A DNA stretch of 64,000 nt, from contig JAJPOQ010000048.1 of assembly GCA_021232515.1 (NCBI GenBank), positions 1 through 64,000 of the forward strand, given 5' to 3'. Each line of letters begins with the position of its first letter. Position 1 is the first letter of the stretch. The position numbers were made by a program, and so were the translations under genes. This document shows positions 62,941-64,000 of this stretch, piece by piece. The notes under the pieces are model-generated. The model searched no databases. It was given only the letters and a program-made list of their open reading frames with translations, and had not been told where the DNA came from. The DNA comes from Lentisphaeraceae bacterium (GTDB lineage: Bacteria; Verrucomicrobiota; Lentisphaeria; Lentisphaerales; Lentisphaeraceae).

Positions 62941-64000
62941 TGTATACTGAAAATGAACTGAATAAAAGTTGGAAATGGATGCTCTTTTTGGTCAGCGCCA
63001 TGTTACTTCTACCACAATTGGCAATGAAAGAGCTGACCAGCTCAGAAGCCGCCTATGGGATGATGTCAAGGCATGCATTTTACAGCGGAAATATTTTCTC
63101 GACTGTAACTCAAGGTGTACTAATTGAAGAAGGCCACCTTTTCCCTTGGTTAGTTAACTTATGTGGCATGCTTGGGGTTAATGAATTTACCGTCCGATTA
63201 CCTTCCGTCATGGCTTTGACGATTATGATCATCTCGGCTTCATTTGTGACTTACAGATATGGTAGCCGTCAATCAGCTATAGTTTCTGGTATGTGCATGC
63301 TTAGTACAGTTGCTGCTGTGAAAATGGGAACACGCGGTGAAGAAAATATGCTTTCTGCTGCTTTCATCAGTTTAGCTTGGTTGGTCTGGTTTGAATACAG
63401 TCGAAAACATAAAAAATGGTTCTATGCATGGTTCTATGGACTCTGCATCACATCTTTTGCCGCATTCTGTTCAGGCTACTACGCCTTCATCATTTTCTAC
63501 CTACCTCTCTTTTTCCTAAGGCGCCCAACTGACGTCAGAAGACGGATCTTTCACAATCCACACTTTAAGGCTTTAGTGACTATCATATCTCTACATTTTA
63601 TCATCTATCTGATTGCCATAAACATAACAGCAAACAGAGACCAAAGTTTAAATTTAGGGCTTAACTTAGCCCTTCAGGATTATGAATCGGAGAACTTTTT
63701 AAACTTCCCATTCACTGCACTTTATCTACTACTACCTTGGACCTTCTTCAGTTGGCCAGCCTTTTGTGCCGCGTTTCAACCTATGGAGAAAGACCACATC
63801 TTATTCCATTATCTAAGAACTATATCTGTCAGTTTATTTATCGTTTTCTGGTTACTTCCTGGTAGTTCACCGATCTTCCTACTACCAGTCTTAGTACCTA
63901 TTGCGATCATGACTGGACTACATTATCAAATTTTAGTCCGAAGGCACCACATTCCAATTCGTAAACTAGTACGATTTACTTATGCAATAATTCTTATTGT
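62940..64000 (+). CDS. Membrane glycosyltransferase of the GT83/ArnT-PMT type (partial, runs off the end)
   Basis: The frame is open from ATG 62940 to the window edge (353 codons). It has many membrane helices; the first luminal loop KELTSSEAAYGMM holds acidic residues typical of the ArnT/PMT first loop (E...Y/R), followed by TVRLPSVMALTIMIIS and MLSTVAAVKMGTRGEENMLS, a family-like second loop with GTRGEENM. These enzymes transfer sugars from polyprenyl carriers to lipid A or proteins. It overlaps mgtE by one base (TAATG), so they are co-translated. The C-terminus is missing. Confidence 0.8.
   Translation, partial: MYTENELNKSWKWMLFLVSAMLLLPQLAMKELTSSEAAYGMMSRHAFYSGNIFSTVTQGVLIEEGHLFPWLVNLCGMLGVNEFTVRLPSVMALTIMIISASFVTYRYGSRQSAIVSGMCMLSTVAAVKMGTRGEENMLSAAFISLAWLVWFEYSRKHKKWFYAWFYGLCITSFAAFCSGYYAFIIFYLPLFFLRRPTDVRRRIFHNPHFKALVTIISLHFIIYLIAINITANRDQSLNLGLNLALQDYESENFLNFPFTALYLLLPWTFFSWPAFCAAFQPMEKDHILFHYLRTISVSLFIVFWLLPGSSPIFLLPVLVPIAIMTGLHYQILVRRHHIPIRKLVRFTYAIILI

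Noticed and set aside
1-64000. tRNA, rRNA, CRISPR arrays, transposases, phage or integrase genes
   Set aside because: No cloverleaf-type or rRNA sequence, spaced short repeats or mobile-element proteins were recognised in reading the window and translations.

Overview
The window looks like a chromosomal segment of a marine Lentisphaerae bacterium (PVC superphylum), most like Lentisphaera. This is judged from gene content alone: AT-rich coding sequence, two Cys-type sulfatases, tandem prepilin-like proteins, a LEPR-XLL/DUF4347 surface protein with repeats, ThuA-domain proteins, and ECF sigma factors coupled to a Ser/Thr kinase or to a FecR-PA14-LamG membrane protein. I saw no rRNA, tRNA, CRISPR array, transposase or phage gene.

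Layout. 0-4 kb: a TPR-methyltransferase converging on an ECF sigma/Ser-Thr kinase pair. 4.2-6.7 kb: three tandem prepilin-like genes. 6.7-8.2 kb: a monooxygenase-like protein overlapping an iron alcohol dehydrogenase. 8.2-19.1 kb: secreted and catabolic genes (secreted protein, frameshifted ThuA protein, two sulfatases, a giant LEPR-XLL/DUF4347 protein also broken by a frameshift, adenine deaminase-like enzyme). 19.2-22.3 kb: an arsenate-resistance operon, arsR-gap-arsJ, with a perfect palindromic operator and a second near-copy. 22.3-27.6 kb: an HtrA protease, PpiC, CobQ with an unusual N-terminal extension, CobO, and a second ThuA protein. 27.7-32.1 kb: a four-gene signalling operon (receiver protein, FapA/DUF342, histidine kinase, receiver-kinase hybrid). 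It is followed by a small Sm-like protein whose ribosome binding site is sequestered in a two-helix RNA leader. 32.1-36.7 kb: alkyltransferase, QueA, and an HtrA pair (one active protease fused to a degenerate DJ-1/PfpI-like domain, one pseudoprotease). 36.9-44.6 kb: a hybrid kinase, RsmD, AsnB and a split membrane sensor/kinase/NtrC-type regulator operon. 44.6-48.6 kb: a cytoplasmic NasA-type nitrate reductase with a fused DmsB-DmsC-like quinol module. 48.7-54.8 kb: small proteins, a Tat-exported superoxide-reductase-like protein, a tautomerase, the second ECF system, PpnP. 54.8-59.7 kb: a compact cheA-cheW-STAS-cheB operon. 59.8-64 kb: a sirtuin, a receiver-Hpt protein, MgtE, and a membrane glycosyltransferase running off the end.

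How it fits together. The window is rich in signal transduction (two ECF systems, at least five kinases, several receivers, Hpt-like proteins) and in envelope functions (HtrA, sulfatases, pseudopilins). The most original signals are the SD-sequestering RNA leader at 31709-31786 with its Sm-like product, the HtrA/DJ-1 fusion beside a pseudoprotease, the FapA signalling operon, and the duplicated ArsR operator. Two genes (near 9480 and 12976) are each broken by the apparent loss of one A from an A-run, which may be sequencing error rather than biology. All functional calls rest on motif recognition in the translated sequence; no database search was run.
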